From assembly GCA_030765065.1 (NCBI GenBank), contig CM060980.1, positions 57,024,364 through 57,088,363 on the forward strand: a DNA stretch of 64,000 nt, in the 5' to 3' direction. Each line of letters opens with the position of its first letter. The stretch's first letter is position 1. The notes under the pieces are model-generated. The model was not told the DNA's origin. It did no database searches and was given only the letters and a program-made list of their open reading frames with translations. A program made the position numbers and the translations under genes. Positions 46,311 through 57,204 of the stretch are shown here, one piece after another. The stretch is from Deroplatys truncata. Its lineage: Eukaryota > Arthropoda > Insecta > Mantodea > Mantidae.

Positions 46311-46435
46311 CTCGCATTGTAGGACTTACACCCCCAAGGACTTGCAAGCCTTGGCTTTGTAGCCTGTTGAGGAGCAAGCAAACTCTAGATCATAGCATAC
46401 CCAGGATGGGTAATCAGTCCAATGTCTCGTATGGC
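46311..46435 (-). mobile_element. SINE family D, tail fragment
   Basis: GTAGGACTTACACCCCCAAG and CTTGCAAGCC correspond to the reverse of the 60413-60779 SINE tail (GGGGGTGTAAGTCCTACATA). Head absent. Confidence 0.6.
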
Positions 46436-46439
46436 GGTG

Positions 46440-46640
46440 AAGAAGAAGAAAATGAAATGTAGTGATGAAAGGATAATAGGAAAATTCGCGGAGCAAATTA
46501 TCCTACCCAGATTCGCCTAGCGACGGAGGAAAGCCACAAAATAACCTTCGGTCAGATTGGACGACGTGGGGGTTTGAACCCGAACCTCCCGAATGCGGGT
46601 CACAGACGTTACCGCCTGAGACATTGGCCTTGTTTCCGGA
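46440..46640 (-). mobile_element. tRNA-derived SINE, family C
   Basis: A reverse copy. Blocks ATTCGCCTAGCGACGGAGG, GGTCAGATTGGACGACG and GGGTTTGAACCCGAACCTCC include box B (GGGTTCAAACCC in reverse complement). ATGCGGGTCACAGACGTTAC follows. It abuts the family D fragment. Confidence 0.75.
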
Positions 46641-47029
46641 TTTTCTATAACTCGTTAATAATATAATTAATACTTCTTTAATACAATTACTTTTTGAGCA
46701 TCAAATTCACTGTGACAAGCTGACTTACCCAGCAGAGGATTTTTAAACCTCGAATGACGATTAATTATTGTAGAATGAACTGGAAGATCTTTTTTATGGC
46801 GAATGGTTCCCTTTACCCCTTAGAACTGTAGTTTCCGTGTTAACCTATTACTGGATGAATAAACCCTGATATTCGCGAAGCTAGACAAGAATAACGTCAC
46901 ACTGCATTTCCGGTTCGCCTAGCCCCGCCTCACAAAAACCTTATCAGAACATTTATGTAACTTAAAATGAATTACAGCAGATGAAAATTTAAACGTTTTT
47001 GCCTACTCGTTCTTTCCGTAATTAATCCA
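46641..47029. other. unassigned sequence
   Basis: Nothing recognised. Confidence 0.45.
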
Positions 47030-47310
47030 TATACATTTTATTTATCAAGTAAATATCTCTGATATATGGTATTTTAATCAAAATCGTTGGAACTATTTTT
47101 CGAAATTACAAAATTTCGACCCGCACCGACCTTTTGGTAAAAATGCTTTTTGGGATTCAAGGAGCCTCAAGACATGTATTTTCGGTGAGATCTCTATCTA
47201 GAATTTTTGAGTGGAATGAGAATACCTTTTCTAGCTACTGTGTAGGGATAGAGAAAGTAATAAACGATAGCAGGTAGAGAAAATCATGAGAATATAAGAG
47301 ATCAGATTTT
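47030..47310 (+). mobile_element. family H fragments in inverted arrangement
   Basis: A forward 3' half (TATTTTAATCAAAATCGTTG to GGGATAGAGAAAGTA, ending about 47262) is followed immediately by a reverse 5' end (ACGATAGCAGGTAGAGAAAAT to AGAGATCAGATTTT). Central and 5' parts are missing. Confidence 0.7.
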
Positions 47311-47867
47311 GTGTTCTGTTTGGCACATTATTGAAAATTAAGAGATACATTGCTTGTTACGGTTTTATCACCTACATGCACACACACGTAAGCGTTTCAA
47401 CAGATCATCTAAAACCTGTCATACAGACAAGTATTAAGAAGCTTAAGATCAAGCATAACTTCACGTACTACAATTTTTTACAAAGTTGACAAAGCTTGTG
47501 ATGCGTAATTGTTATAGTAATAATGGCAATAGATAATGCCAATTTATGCAAAATGCATAACATAGTTGAAATTTATATTTATGACGTACAGATCGAGTCA
47601 CGGCCATGGCCGGGAATTTAAATTAACGATGCGTTTAATGACGTTATTGACGATATTTGGTGAGACACTAAATAAGGCTTAACGAGTCTTTTGTTCATTT
47701 AAGGAAGTGTTAAAGCAGTAACGGAGGTCAGTGATACCGGCCATAAGACTTATGGGTCTTTCTTTGTTTAAGCCAATCCATTTGTGAAAATCCTACAATC
47801 TACAATCCTATCACTCCATGGTTTGGCTTGTGCTTCAGAATGTAATCCAAATACTACATTCGAATGG
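47311..47867. other. unassigned sequence
   Basis: No gene or repeat recognised; flank of the Tc1-like element. Confidence 0.5.
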
Positions 47868-47869
47868 TA

Positions 47870-49098
47870 CACTACGCGATCAAAAGTATCCGGACACCTG
47901 GCTGAAAATGACGTACAAGTTCGTAGCGCCCTCCATCGGTAATGCTGGAAGTCAATATGGTGTTGACGCACCCTTAGCCTTGATGACAGTGTTCACTCTC
48001 GCAGGCATACTTTCAATCAGGTGCTGGAAGGTGTCTTGGGGAATGGCAGCCCATTCTTCACGGAGTGCGGAACTGAGGAGAGGTATCGATGTAGGTCGGT
48101 GAGGCCTGGCACGAAGTCGGCGTTCCAAAACATCCCGAAGGTGTTCTATAGGATTCAAGTCAGGACTCTGTGCAGGCCAGTTCACTACAGGGATGTTATT
48201 GTCGTGTAACCACTCCGCCACAGCCCGTGCACTATGAACAGGTGTTCGATCGTGTTGAACGATGCAATCGCCATCTCCGAATTGCTCTTCAACAGTAGGA
48301 AGCAAGAAGGTGCTTAAATTATCAATGTAGGTCTGCGCTGTGATCGCGCCACGCAAAACAACAAGGGGTGTAAGCCCCCTCCAGGAAAAACACGACCACA
48401 CCATAATACCACCACCTCTGAATGTCACTGTTGGCACTACACACGCTGGCAGATGACGTTCACCAGAAATTCGCCATATCCACACCCTGCCATCGGATCG
48501 CCACATTGTGTCCCGTGATTCGTCACTCCACACGTTTTGCCACTGTTCAATCGTGTAATGTTGACACTCCTTACACCAAGCGAGGCGTCGTTTGGCATTA
48601 TCCTGCGTGATGTGTGGCTTATGAGCAGACGTTCGACCATGGAATCCAAGGTTTCTCACCTCATGCCTAACTGTGTGGATCCTGATGCAGTTTGGAATTT
48701 GTGTGATGGTCTGGATAGATGTCCGCCTATTACTCTTTACGACCCTCTTCAAATGTAGGCGGTCTCTGTCAGTCAACAGACGAGGTCGGCCTGTACGCTT
48801 TTGTGCTGTACATATCCCTTCACGTTTCCACTTGACTATCACATCAGAAACAGTGGACTTAAGGGTGTTTAGGAGTGTGGAAATCTCGCGTACAAACTTC
48901 TGACACAAGTGACACCCAATCACCTGACCACGTTCGAAGTCTGTGAGTTCCACGGAGCGTCCCATTCTGCTGTTTCACGATGTCTAATGACCACTGAGGT
49001 CGCGGATAATGAGTACCAGGCAGTAGGTGGCAGCATAATGCACCTAAGATAAAAACGTATGTTTGCGGGGGTGTCCGGATACTTTTGATCGCATAGTG
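47870..49098 (-). mobile_element. Tc1-like DD34E transposon with intact gene
   Basis: A 1229-bp element bounded by 29-bp terminal inverted repeats (CACTACGCGATCAAAAGTAT... at 47870-47898 and its complement ending 49098). They have one mismatch. TA dinucleotides lie at 47868-47869 and 49099-49100. This is the standard layout of the Tc1 family: short inverted repeats, TA target, one transposase gene. It looks young because the gene is open throughout. Confidence 0.95.
47952..48965 (-). CDS. Tc1-like transposase (DD34E), full-length open frame
   Basis: A 337-residue enzyme expected to bind the element ends and cut and rejoin DNA at TA sites. Residues 1-120 form the paired helix-turn-helix region (MGRSVELTDFERGQVIGCHL; GRPR hook at 59-62). 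The DDE domain follows, with Asp148 in VWSDESR, Asp239 in VQHDRTPVHSA and Glu274 in SPDLNPIEHL. There are 34 residues between the last two, hence DD34E. Length is normal for Tc1 (about 340). The start is the ATG at 48965, at the family's usual MGR position about 130 bp inside the terminal repeat. Deviations: residues 88-98 (TQIPNCIRIHT) look shortened or altered compared with relatives, HLRDVLERR replaces the usual HLWD, and SRD follows the first Asp region where SRF or SRY is common. It may therefore be open but weakened. No introns. Confidence 0.9.
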   Translation of the reverse strand: MGRSVELTDFERGQVIGCHLCQKFVREISTLLNTLKSTVSDVIVKWKREGICTAQKRTGRPRLLTDRDRLHLKRVVKSNRRTSIQTITQIPNCIRIHTVRHEVRNLGFHGRTSAHKPHITQDNAKRRLAWCKECQHYTIEQWQNVWSDESRDTMWRSDGRVWIWRISGERHLPACVVPTVTFRGGGIMVWSCFSWRGLTPLVVLRGAITAQTYIDNLSTFLLPTVEEQFGDGDCIVQHDRTPVHSARAVAEWLHDNNIPVVNWPAQSPDLNPIEHLRDVLERRLRARPHRPTSIPLLSSALREEWAAIPQDTFQHLIESMPARVNTVIKAKGASTPY

Positions 49099-49100
49099 TA

Positions 49101-50097
49101 GCTGTTCGTTAAAACTTCGCTGAGAAATGAGTGTTGTGTTAACTTTATAGACCTAAATTTTCATTTATAACTAAAATTTTAAGTTTTTAAGAACAATATA
49201 ATGCGTCAAATTTTGAATTCTTAACAAATACGTATCGATTTGTTCATAATAATTATCAATTATCAATATGATGTTTTTTCCCCATTTTAATTACGTAGCA
49301 CAGAAAACGACAATAAAAATAGAAAAAAATCAATCTTTTAATTTAGCTTTAGCATACCCGTTGTGAAATTTTCAGAAAAAAGTTCCCAAAAATTGCATTG
49401 CAAGGAGCATTTTAAATGTTACAAGATGTTGAAAAATAAAAAAAGTTATTTAAGAATTCAACAATGAAACAGACCAATGTTGGCACTATGGCGTAAATAT
49501 TCGAATAATTTTAAAAACAAAAACGCAGTATGACATTAGGAGTAATGTTACAAACAAGAATATTGGTTTTTTTATTTGTAGTCAATTTTCAATTGCCTTA
49601 AGGCTTTCGATTATTTGCGATCTCCTCTTAATTTCTGTAATGAGAGATTCAGTTGTTCCTAAGCTTATCACGTTGCATTCAATAAACAATCGATTTCATA
49701 ACAACATCAAAAGCTTACTAAACTTAAGTAAATGTGGGATCAGAGAAATGAGATACCATGGTAGCGCTCGTTATGTTGTCGGGAGTGTCGTGTTGGATTA
49801 GGGTTATATAACGGAGGGGGACACCTTAGACACTGTAACCTACATAGATCCACTGTGACTAACACCATCCAGGAGAATGGGATGAAGAGAGGGAACCACA
49901 GGAGGCTACAGGCCGCGGCACACGCCATAAAACGCGCGGAATTCCCCTCAAATTCCAGGCTCGAAGATCCGTCCCAATGCTGTAGCTGCCTAGAGAGGGT
50001 GATCAACAGCCCATCAACCAAGCAGCGCTCTAGTGTTACGGGAGCCCTTTCCTTTGAACAAGCATCCGCGCCATCTATCCGGCACCGCCATTAGAAT
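49101..50097. other. unassigned sequence, GC-rich at its right end
   Basis: AT-rich to about 49740. From 49760 to 50097 it is markedly GC-rich, with no recognised protein. Confidence 0.45.
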
Positions 50098-50109
50098 CAC
50101 ATCTGAAAG

Positions 50110-50345
50110 GTTTTCGAGGTCGCGGGTTCAAACCCGGCGCAGGACAATGATTTTTTCGGGCCTAAAAATACTTAGCATGGCGTTCTTCGGAAAGGAAGTA
50201 AAGCCGGTGGTCCCGTGTCGTAGATTTACGCCACGTAAAGGAACCCCAAGCCTGATATAAGAATCCGATCTTTCACGCCCAATATAAAATGGGAACCATA
50301 GCAGTTAAAGAACATCCATAAATAAAACACAATTTAATTTAATTT
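50110..50345 (+). mobile_element. tRNA-derived SINE, family A, 5'-truncated
   Basis: Begins within the head (GAGGTCGCGGGTTCAAACCC, box B) without box A and continues through GCCGGTGGTCCCGTGTCGTA to a TTTAATTTAATTT tail. Flanked by ACATCTGAAAG (50099-50109) and ACACCTGAAAG (50346-50356), a one-mismatch target duplication. Confidence 0.85.
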
Positions 50346-50355
50346 ACACCTGAAA

Positions 50356-50550
50356 GATGAGAAGGAAACATAATGAAGAGGAAATGATGGAAAAGAAATT
50401 GTGGTAGGGGAGAAATTGCTTTAGCATTCGCCTACCGACCCGGAGAAACCACGAAAAACGCATGGTCAGAGTGGGCGATCCCGGGAATCGAACCCGGGAC
50501 CTCCCGAATGCGAGCCTCAGAGATTGCCACGGGGATAGCTCGCTCGGTTA
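50356..50550 (-). mobile_element. tRNA-derived SINE, family C, best copy
   Basis: Reverse copy. CGATCCCGGGAATCGAACCC carries a perfect box B in reverse complement (GGGTTCGATTCC). CTCCCGAATGCGAGCCTCAG and ATAGCTCGCTCGGT form the tRNA head. TCGCCTACCGACCCGGAG and GAAATGATGGAAAAG form the body. It directly adjoins the family A copy. Confidence 0.8.
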
Positions 50551-51983
50551 TCGTGTGGGAGATATTAATTTAATATTAATTTTGTGTAGCTAGTAATTAT
50601 TCTCGACCTAGCTGCACCAGTATGTACGAGTTTTCTTCTCGTCTCAGGCGTGGTCGCTAAGATGCTATGCCTTGTGCAAAGTATAAAAAATTACCTTTAT
50701 TGGCAATTAACACTTTACACTTTTTAATTAATACATGCTTAAGTTCCTCTGCTCTTGGTAAGAATGGTGGAAATACATTTTTTCACTTCTTTTCCGCTAC
50801 TCAGAGTTTGTTGATCCACCATAGCAACATATTTGTTGTAAGATAATGCACAGTTATTACAAAAAGGGGAGTTTCTCTTACACTCAAAGGATTAATATTG
50901 GTAACTTTAAGCTCTATGAACCCCGGGCTCATTTGAGCATCAATTCACCAATTTAATTCATTCATCGTCCGTTATGATCTATATAATTAAACTTCTTTTT
51001 TTGGCGCGTACATGTCTATCATCGTAGCATTCTAAATCAAATCAATTCCAAGTGTCACTATAACATTTTGTTGTTTCTGTCTATTGCTAATGGAACTTCT
51101 GTCTTCTCTAGCTTTTCAGAGTAACGCATCTTGTGCAAGAGACGGGTCCAGGCACTTTTGGTATAATTGTTGAGATAGGTTAGAAATGGCACACCCTGTA
51201 GTCTACTCATAACGCGGTCGGTAGCGGTATAGACCGAGCTTCCGTGCATATTTGTGGCAGGTTCCGAGGCTCTTAGTGGACGTTGTATCGAGCATCGGAG
51301 TGCCTTTTGGGACCTTAACACAGGCTGGAAGGAGGTGCGCGAGAGGGTTGAAAAAGCCCATCAAATAATATGTAAGGGGAAACAGAGTCCTGCAATGCTA
51401 GAGGGGTTTATAGGGAACTCAACAAAGGACAGAAAAAATAGGCAAGTATCTGTTCCTCTGGCTGTAGTTCGTATGTGTGTGGCTTGGTTTGCTGTATATG
51501 TCGACGTGTACGATAAACGCTTAAGGGTTGATGCTCAAACGAGTAAATATTAAAGGGTAAAACGGATATTTTGGTCTATAATATGCAGAAGCTTCTTGTA
51601 GGGGGGCAAGTACAGAAGGGGTTGTGGGGGAAGGGGCGGTTTGCGTAAAGGAATAAGGGTAGGAACAATGGGAGGGTGATATCGCTTATGGGGGAGATTT
51701 ACAATCTAGTATGGTTGATGTTCGGAAGCAAAGCATTGAAGATGCAGCTTCCCAATGGAATGTGTTTGTGGAAATCAGCTGTTAGGTCAACAGTGTGCGA
51801 TAAAAATTCATCTCAGCACTTTGTACCACAAACAAAAAATATTGAAGGTATTCCTTTCGCTAAGGGTTTTCTATGCTAATAAACAAGAATGTTGTATAAG
51901 ATTAAAATCTGTTTGAATAAATAATTAATCCTCATTTTCAGCTAAGGCAATTTAAAATGTTGCGGTGGCAATAAAAACAGGAT

Positions 51984-52029
<46 letters not shown>

Positions 52030-52559
52030 GCTATAAGTTATGAGCTGCTCAATTATAATTATAGCTAGATTTGAAAATATAAAATAAATAATCAATATAG
52101 CCCAATTTGTTATTATTATCAAAATTCATACGAGTATAATTGGTTAAGGGATTTCATCCTTCCTAGAATAATATTTTTGGTTGCAAGAAACCAACAAATA
52201 CTCCAACCTAACCTCAACAAATATACTCTAATTAGCACATTTATCTTTAGTTTTGTGCTAGTTACAGAATAAAAAAGTATAAAAAAGTGCCACATGCAAT
52301 GAAAATATTCTATTACACTTCCAAATGTATAAAATGACTTCCAAATATGTTTTAAAGGACCATTATCTTTTCAATACCCAGTGAGTCTAGAATTAGACTA
52401 GACCGACTGAGCAGCTATTTTGGACTGAGCGACGGTTGCTGCACTTAACCGTCGAATTACGTATAAATAGCTGGCAAGTCATAGGCAATATAAAAACAGC
52501 CAAATCATAGCGTTGTTGAATTTATTTTTTGTTCAAGGAAGACTACGCTTAACTGTTCA
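50551..52559. other. unassigned sequence
   Basis: No supported gene. Opposing frames at 51058-51321 (minus) and 51254-51553 (plus) lack family resemblance. Contains the (AAT)n tract at 51985-52027. Confidence 0.45.
51985..52027. repeat. (AAT)n microsatellite
   Basis: About 14 AAT units. Confidence 0.95.
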
Positions 52560-53240
52560 CAAGATTATGGATCTAGGAATGTTTTTCTTCTTTCCCGTCA
52601 CTGTTTGGGCCTCAGTCTTTTCCGGCTTCAAATGGCTAATGCCACCTCATGTATGGTCTTCCCGGCTTCCTTTTTCCCTGTAAGTTTTAGTTCAATGTTG
52701 TTTTTGGTGATCTATTACTTGACATTCTATCCTAGTGTAGTGTATTTTGTTTTATATGCTTTCATTTTGCCATTTAATTCATCTACTTTTAGCTCTTCGC
52801 GAATACCTACATTTATCTTTTTGTCCTGTTTCTTGTATCCTGCTAGACCTAAGTAGTCTCATTTCTGCTATTTCTTGTTTACGAATGTATTAAGTAGTAC
52901 AAGTTTCAGATCTAGAAATCATTGTGGCCGTTGCCATTGACTTATATAGTTGCACTATTTTATCTAATGTTGCCTTATTTATTTTAATTTTCGTCATAAT
53001 GTTGCTGTTATAGAGTTAAACTTATTAATATTTCCAATTATGTATATTTTATTAATTTATGAAACTTTACAATAAAATGTATACATTGATACATTTTCCA
53101 AGAGTATATTTGAGCATACTGATGTACATCTCTAAATGCCATTATTTTATTTACCAACTTGTTCAAGTTGCATAGCATTTTCTGTGGTTCATCTTCAATC
53201 CTTGCAAGTAAGATCTGATCTTGTGCATAAAGCATGATTT
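52560..53240 (-). pseudogene. LINE reverse-transcriptase remnant (no RNase H)
   Basis: The minus strand reads LYAQDQILLARIEDEPQKML at about 53150-53235. This is the RT catalytic block (usual pattern YADDQ) with the second Asp changed to Gln, followed by LNKLVNKI and a MAF motif. Further on come an INKFNSITATL block with stops and then YLGLAGYKKQDKKINVGIRE and ELKVDELNGKMKAYKTKY. These are the post-RT segments of the LINE type common in insects (YGSETW..., AGYxxxDxxRNxDIxxEL). The catalytic change and many stops make it dead. 5'-truncated. Confidence 0.65.
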
Positions 53241-53329
53241 TAAAATTCTATTCCACAATCCGAATCCGAAATAGTACCGTTCTTCCATGAAATAAGATCT
53301 AGAAATGGTCATATCTGTAAACTTACGAT

Positions 53330-54570
53330 GGAATTTTATCCAGCATTTGTTTTTATAGAAAAGTATCTCACAATCGCATCATACAGAAAAGTACGCTGCT
53401 GTAAATTACTATCAACCGTAATAAATAACTCATCGCCAACCGACAACATATTTTTACCCTTTAAAAGCGGTAAACTTCGTCTCATGCAACAGCCCGAACT
53501 CAACTGATAAAACATACTTGCCGGTCTGTGACTTCGCATTCTAATAGAATGTGTTTTGCAGTTTTATCGGATTGTAAACATAGATGGCAAATGGGTTTCA
53601 CATGGTATAGTCCAATTGTCTTCAGGTGTTTTCTGAACTTTCCGTGTCCAGTTTTGAAGCTTATAACTCTTCTGAGTGAGGTTTTATTAAGCTTAGTAAG
53701 TAAATTACTTAATTTTTCTCTAGGCTTATTAATTAGTCGCTTATAGAGTTTGTTTCTGTGTATAGTTTTCCATTTCTTTTGGATTGTGTTCCGAACCCAA
53801 AGTCTGTTTTTTTGTTTGTTTTTTTGCGTTTAGCATGCTTATTCAACACAGGGATTCTGGTCCCTTCTTTGCTAAGGCATCAGCCTTTTCATCTCCCACG
53901 ATACCTGTGTGTCCAGGTACCTACCACAATTCTACTTATTGTGGGCGGAAAGGTTTGATAAATATTCATAACATTCCTCTAAATCACACTAATTGTGATT
54001 TAGAGTGATGGGAACTGAGGGATTTTAGTACAGCCTGGCTATCATAGTACATAAGGATATATTTCCCTACAATTCTCCTTTCCTAGCATAGGCGTGTACT
54101 TTCAAGTATAGCAAGTATATCTGCCTGAAAGACACAAGCGAATCTTCCTAGGCTTTGCTGTAGCATTTGCCCGTTGATTCGCATTTGTGCGTGAACCATC
54201 AGTATATATTATCAAAAGGCTTATGCCTTAGATGAGATTTCTCTTCAGTGTTTCTACCAACAATACTTACATTTAAAGGTTGGGAAAATGAAATTACTTC
54301 TGACATGAAATCAGATTTCATTAATAATACACAATCTTCCATTTTGCTGAGGATGAAGGGGTGGTCTGGTTTACAGCGGTTCTCTCTCCACATTCCTACC
54401 TGAACGATTCTGTATGCTGGTAGTCTAGCTTCAGCTTGGATACATAGTTCTAGCAGGGTAAGACCTAGTAATGTTTCCAAAATAAAGGAGGGTGTGCTTC
54501 TAAAAGCTTCAGATATACTTAAACTAGCCAACCTCTGGTGAATATTTAGTTTTTCTTTGTTTTGATTTGT
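53330..54570 (-). pseudogene. LINE ORF2 C-terminal part with RNase H and zinc knuckle
   Basis: From 54570 leftward it reads RLASLSISEAFRSTPSFILE, then TLLGLTLLELCIQAEARLPA (the post-RT block of RNase H-bearing LINEs). A YTDG RNase H start lies at 54195-54206, with SLGRFACVFQADILAILEST after a frame shift. A YDSQAVLKSL block lies at about 54020-54049, and GHTGIVGDEKADALAKKG at about 53870-53915. Finally comes FKTGHGKFRKHLKTIGLYHV followed by CHLCLQSDKTAKHILLECE, a CCHC-type knuckle. Stops (for example after STRLC) and shifts show it is inactive. RNase H places it near the I/LOA/R1-Jockey-type LINEs; the exact clade is not resolved. 5'-truncated. Confidence 0.8.
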
Positions 54571-55166
54571 AGAGTCTTTGTAATGAAGATAAGTAATGCA
54601 TTCTCAAACGAACTAGGGTCCGTAGCTGAAGGATACGGAAAAACCCGAAAACAATCTTATTCGTCTCGCCTCAACAAAGATTCAAATTCCGGATTACAAG
54701 GCAGATACGCCATTCATTATAGCGTAAGCAACATCTGAGATCAAAGCGTTTGCTTAGGGTGGGTGCATAAATGTCAACAAAATTGTAATATAAAGTATTT
54801 CAGAAAACTGCATTCCTAGAAATGATAATGAAACTACTAAATCCCCCTCTTTGGAATAACCCAGTCTCTCAACAGTATGACGTATGGCCAATGCGAAGGG
54901 GAACTTAGCACCTCGACCTAACGGGGCACCCAGGGAGGTGAGAGCAGACAAACTGCGGTCGGATCAGGAGGCACGAGGACAGGGTCCTTGCATTTTCCAG
55001 GTTGAAACTCCCCAGTGGCAGCTGGTTCAACCGGCTCACCTCTCCCCCCCTGCAGGCTTGCACATCCCACTGGGGGCGGGACTCGGAGACCGCCCCATTC
55101 CAGGGACGAAGTTTTACAAAGAGCAACCTTTTTCCCTGCAATGCAATGCCGATACTCCCGCCGACA
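54571..55166. other. unassigned; GC-rich at 54870-55166
   Basis: The right half is GC-rich (CACTGGGGGCGGGACTCGG, CTCACCTCTCCCCCCCTGC) and runs directly into the tandem duplication. It may be the body of an uncharacterised retroposon. No protein recognised. Confidence 0.4.
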
Positions 55167-55505
55167 CCTTACAACCTGAAACAACCAAGCAGATGAAACA
55201 TGAAGTGAAGTGAAAAAGTAGGACAGAAAATTCGGTGGATATAATAAAAATTAAATTAAATATAATTCATATTCATTTACAATCCAATAAAAAGTATAAT
55301 GCCAAAATGTAATATTTACGCAATGGCTATTAATAACCTTACAACCTGAAACAACCAAGCAGATGAAACATGAAGTGAAGTGAAAAAGTGGGACAGAAAA
55401 TTCGGTGGATATAATAAAAATTAAATTAAATATAATTCATATTCATTTACAATCCAATAAAAAGTATAATGCCAAAATGTAATATTTACGCAATGTAATA
55501 TTAAT
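55167..55505 (+). repeat. 170-bp tandem duplication
   Basis: Two direct units, 55167-55336 and 55337-55505, starting CCTTACAACCTGAAACAACC. They are nearly identical (one A/G difference near 55221/55391 is visible, plus changes at the right end). They contain GAAGTGAAGTGAAAAAGT. Two copies only. Confidence 0.92.
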
Positions 55506-55609
55506 AAGGCAAGTAGGAGTATATTTATTGATTCGATTTAGTAAGGATTTTCCTAGTTGGTTAAGTATTTTATTAGTGATTTGTTTTAACAATATTTATA
55601 TCAGGATTT

Positions 55610-55745
55610 ATTCTTCCCAGCATTCGCCTAGCTACTCGGAGAAGCCCTCGAAAAGGCCACGGGTCAGGAAGGTCGTTCGCGGGAAGGGAACCCACGACCT
55701 CCCGAATGGGAGTCACACACTACAGCCTGTATCACCTCGCTCGGT
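55610..55745 (-). mobile_element. tRNA-derived SINE, family C, degraded
   Basis: AGCATTCGCCTAGCTACTCGG, GGCCACGGGTCAGGAAGG, CCCACGACCTCCCGAATGGG and CACCTCGCTCGGTC follow the family order in reverse. Box B is degraded (GTGGGTTCCC). Confidence 0.7.
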
Positions 55746-56115
55746 CTGTCAACAGTAAAATCTCAGAAAACAACATTCCGTGCGCTAACTTCATGCACTC
55801 TGGGAAAGAAGAAAACTAAGGGTGTCTGAGATAACATGGATTTCTAGATAAGCTGTGATCTGGGTATATTCTAGGCAACATTGTTTTTCTGTACAATTAC
55901 AGAAAGTAATTAAAGGGTCATTTATATGCTATAATGTGCTTTTGCATTTTATTGTAGTGAAATTATGGTTATTTTAATAATGATTAGACCTTGGAATTTT
56001 ACAGCGATTAGTAGTTGTTTCAACCAGCTAAAGTTGGTCACAAAATTAAACTAGGCAAGGTAGATAAGGCCTTTTTTTAACCTGAGAATAGAACTTACCA
56101 GCATAATGTCATACC
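55746..56115. other. unassigned sequence
   Basis: Nothing recognised. Confidence 0.45.
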
Positions 56116-56830
56116 TGAGGCAGTATTTTATATCACAACACTGTGAATGCCAGAGTGATTGTAGTGTAAATTAGCATTATTGTATGACAATGATTTGAGA
56201 TGTTTGTTAATTATAAGCATTGTTAGAAAATAAGTTTACACGGCCTCGCTGAAACTGACAATAGGAGCGGGTAACAATGAGCGAGGGGGTGAGTTGTTTA
56301 TCAATTATAAGAGACAAACAAATGACGCCAGAGTAGCGCGCCTTTCTTTATAAATGGAGGGAATATCTTCCCTAGAGCATATGTGTTCGTAATTTTATTG
56401 GATATGAAAATAGACGCTAATGTTGGCGCGTTTTATTAACCAATAGCAGCTCTGTTATAATGTTTAGGCATATCGGGGTGAGGGAGTATAAATTCTAAAG
56501 CCAGAGACGGGTAACGCGCAGTTCTACAGAATCATTCACAAGGCAAACGTCACGCAGTTCTACAGAATCATTCACAAGGCAAACGTCACGCAGTTCAACA
56601 GAATCATCCACGGGTTACACGTCGCTCAGTTCTACAGAATCTCTCACGTCGTAAAGCTAGTTATAAAATGTGAAATACTCGAATTAATAATGTGCGGCAA
56701 ATAAGTGATTATAGTTACATTCGAAAATATAACAGTTTCAGTCGGGCGTGTATTAAGAGTAATTATGTGAAATTAATTAATTGTGAGGGCAATAAAAGTG
56801 TAAAAACAAATTCTTTTATCAGTGTTATCT
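56116..56830 (+). repeat. possible third LTR-like sequence
   Basis: Starts TGAGGCAGTATTTTATATC like the two LTR-like repeats at 6 and 23 kb. It has a similar order of features (a GGTAACAATGAG-type block, ACCAATAGC, GGGAGTATAAATTC as a TATA region, GGCAATAAAAGTG as a polyadenylation-type signal). Overall similarity is low, so this is a tentative relative. No coding region attached. Confidence 0.35.
56515..56657 (+). repeat. 36-bp tandem repeat, about four units
   Basis: Unit CACGCAGTTCTACAGAATCA plus TTCACAAGGCAAACGT. Units 2 and 3 lie at 56551-56586 and 56587-56622. Unit 1 starts at about 56515 and unit 4 at 56623 is diverged. It lies just downstream of the TATA-like site of the LTR-like sequence. 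Confidence 0.9.
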
Positions 56831-57204
56831 TTTAGTAACAACTCCTTTCCGTTTACACACCCTGTTTAAGAGATTTGCTCGACTTGTAATAACAGCTAGC
56901 CGGAGGACAAAGAACCCAAAATTCAAAATAGTAAAACAATAACAGGCGCTCAGCAAATAAGATAACACGAAAGATACCGCGACGTAGTAATTACAGTATA
57001 CTATTTGAAATTTTTCCATAGTTTTTTTTAACGCTGCTAAATTAAAAGCTGAAAAGAGATCCCTAACTACAATGGATTTGAACATCTTTAAATTAGTTAT
57101 TGCTACAAGAACCAAGAAAGTGTTTAATTCGTCAGGAATAAATTACACAAACTTTTCGAAAAATTGCATTTCAGGGTAGTTTTGCTTCACAGTACACTGA
57201 TGAC
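56831..57204. other. unassigned sequence
   Basis: A 96-codon hydrophobic minus frame at 56825-57115 has no family resemblance. Nothing else. Confidence 0.4.

Noticed and set aside
51058-51553. Opposed frames of 87 and 99 codons
   Set aside because: Neither resembles a known protein; lengths are within chance for a locally GC-richer stretch.
56515-56657. 36-bp repeats considered as a CRISPR array
   Set aside because: Units are directly adjacent with no spacers, and the window is eukaryotic.
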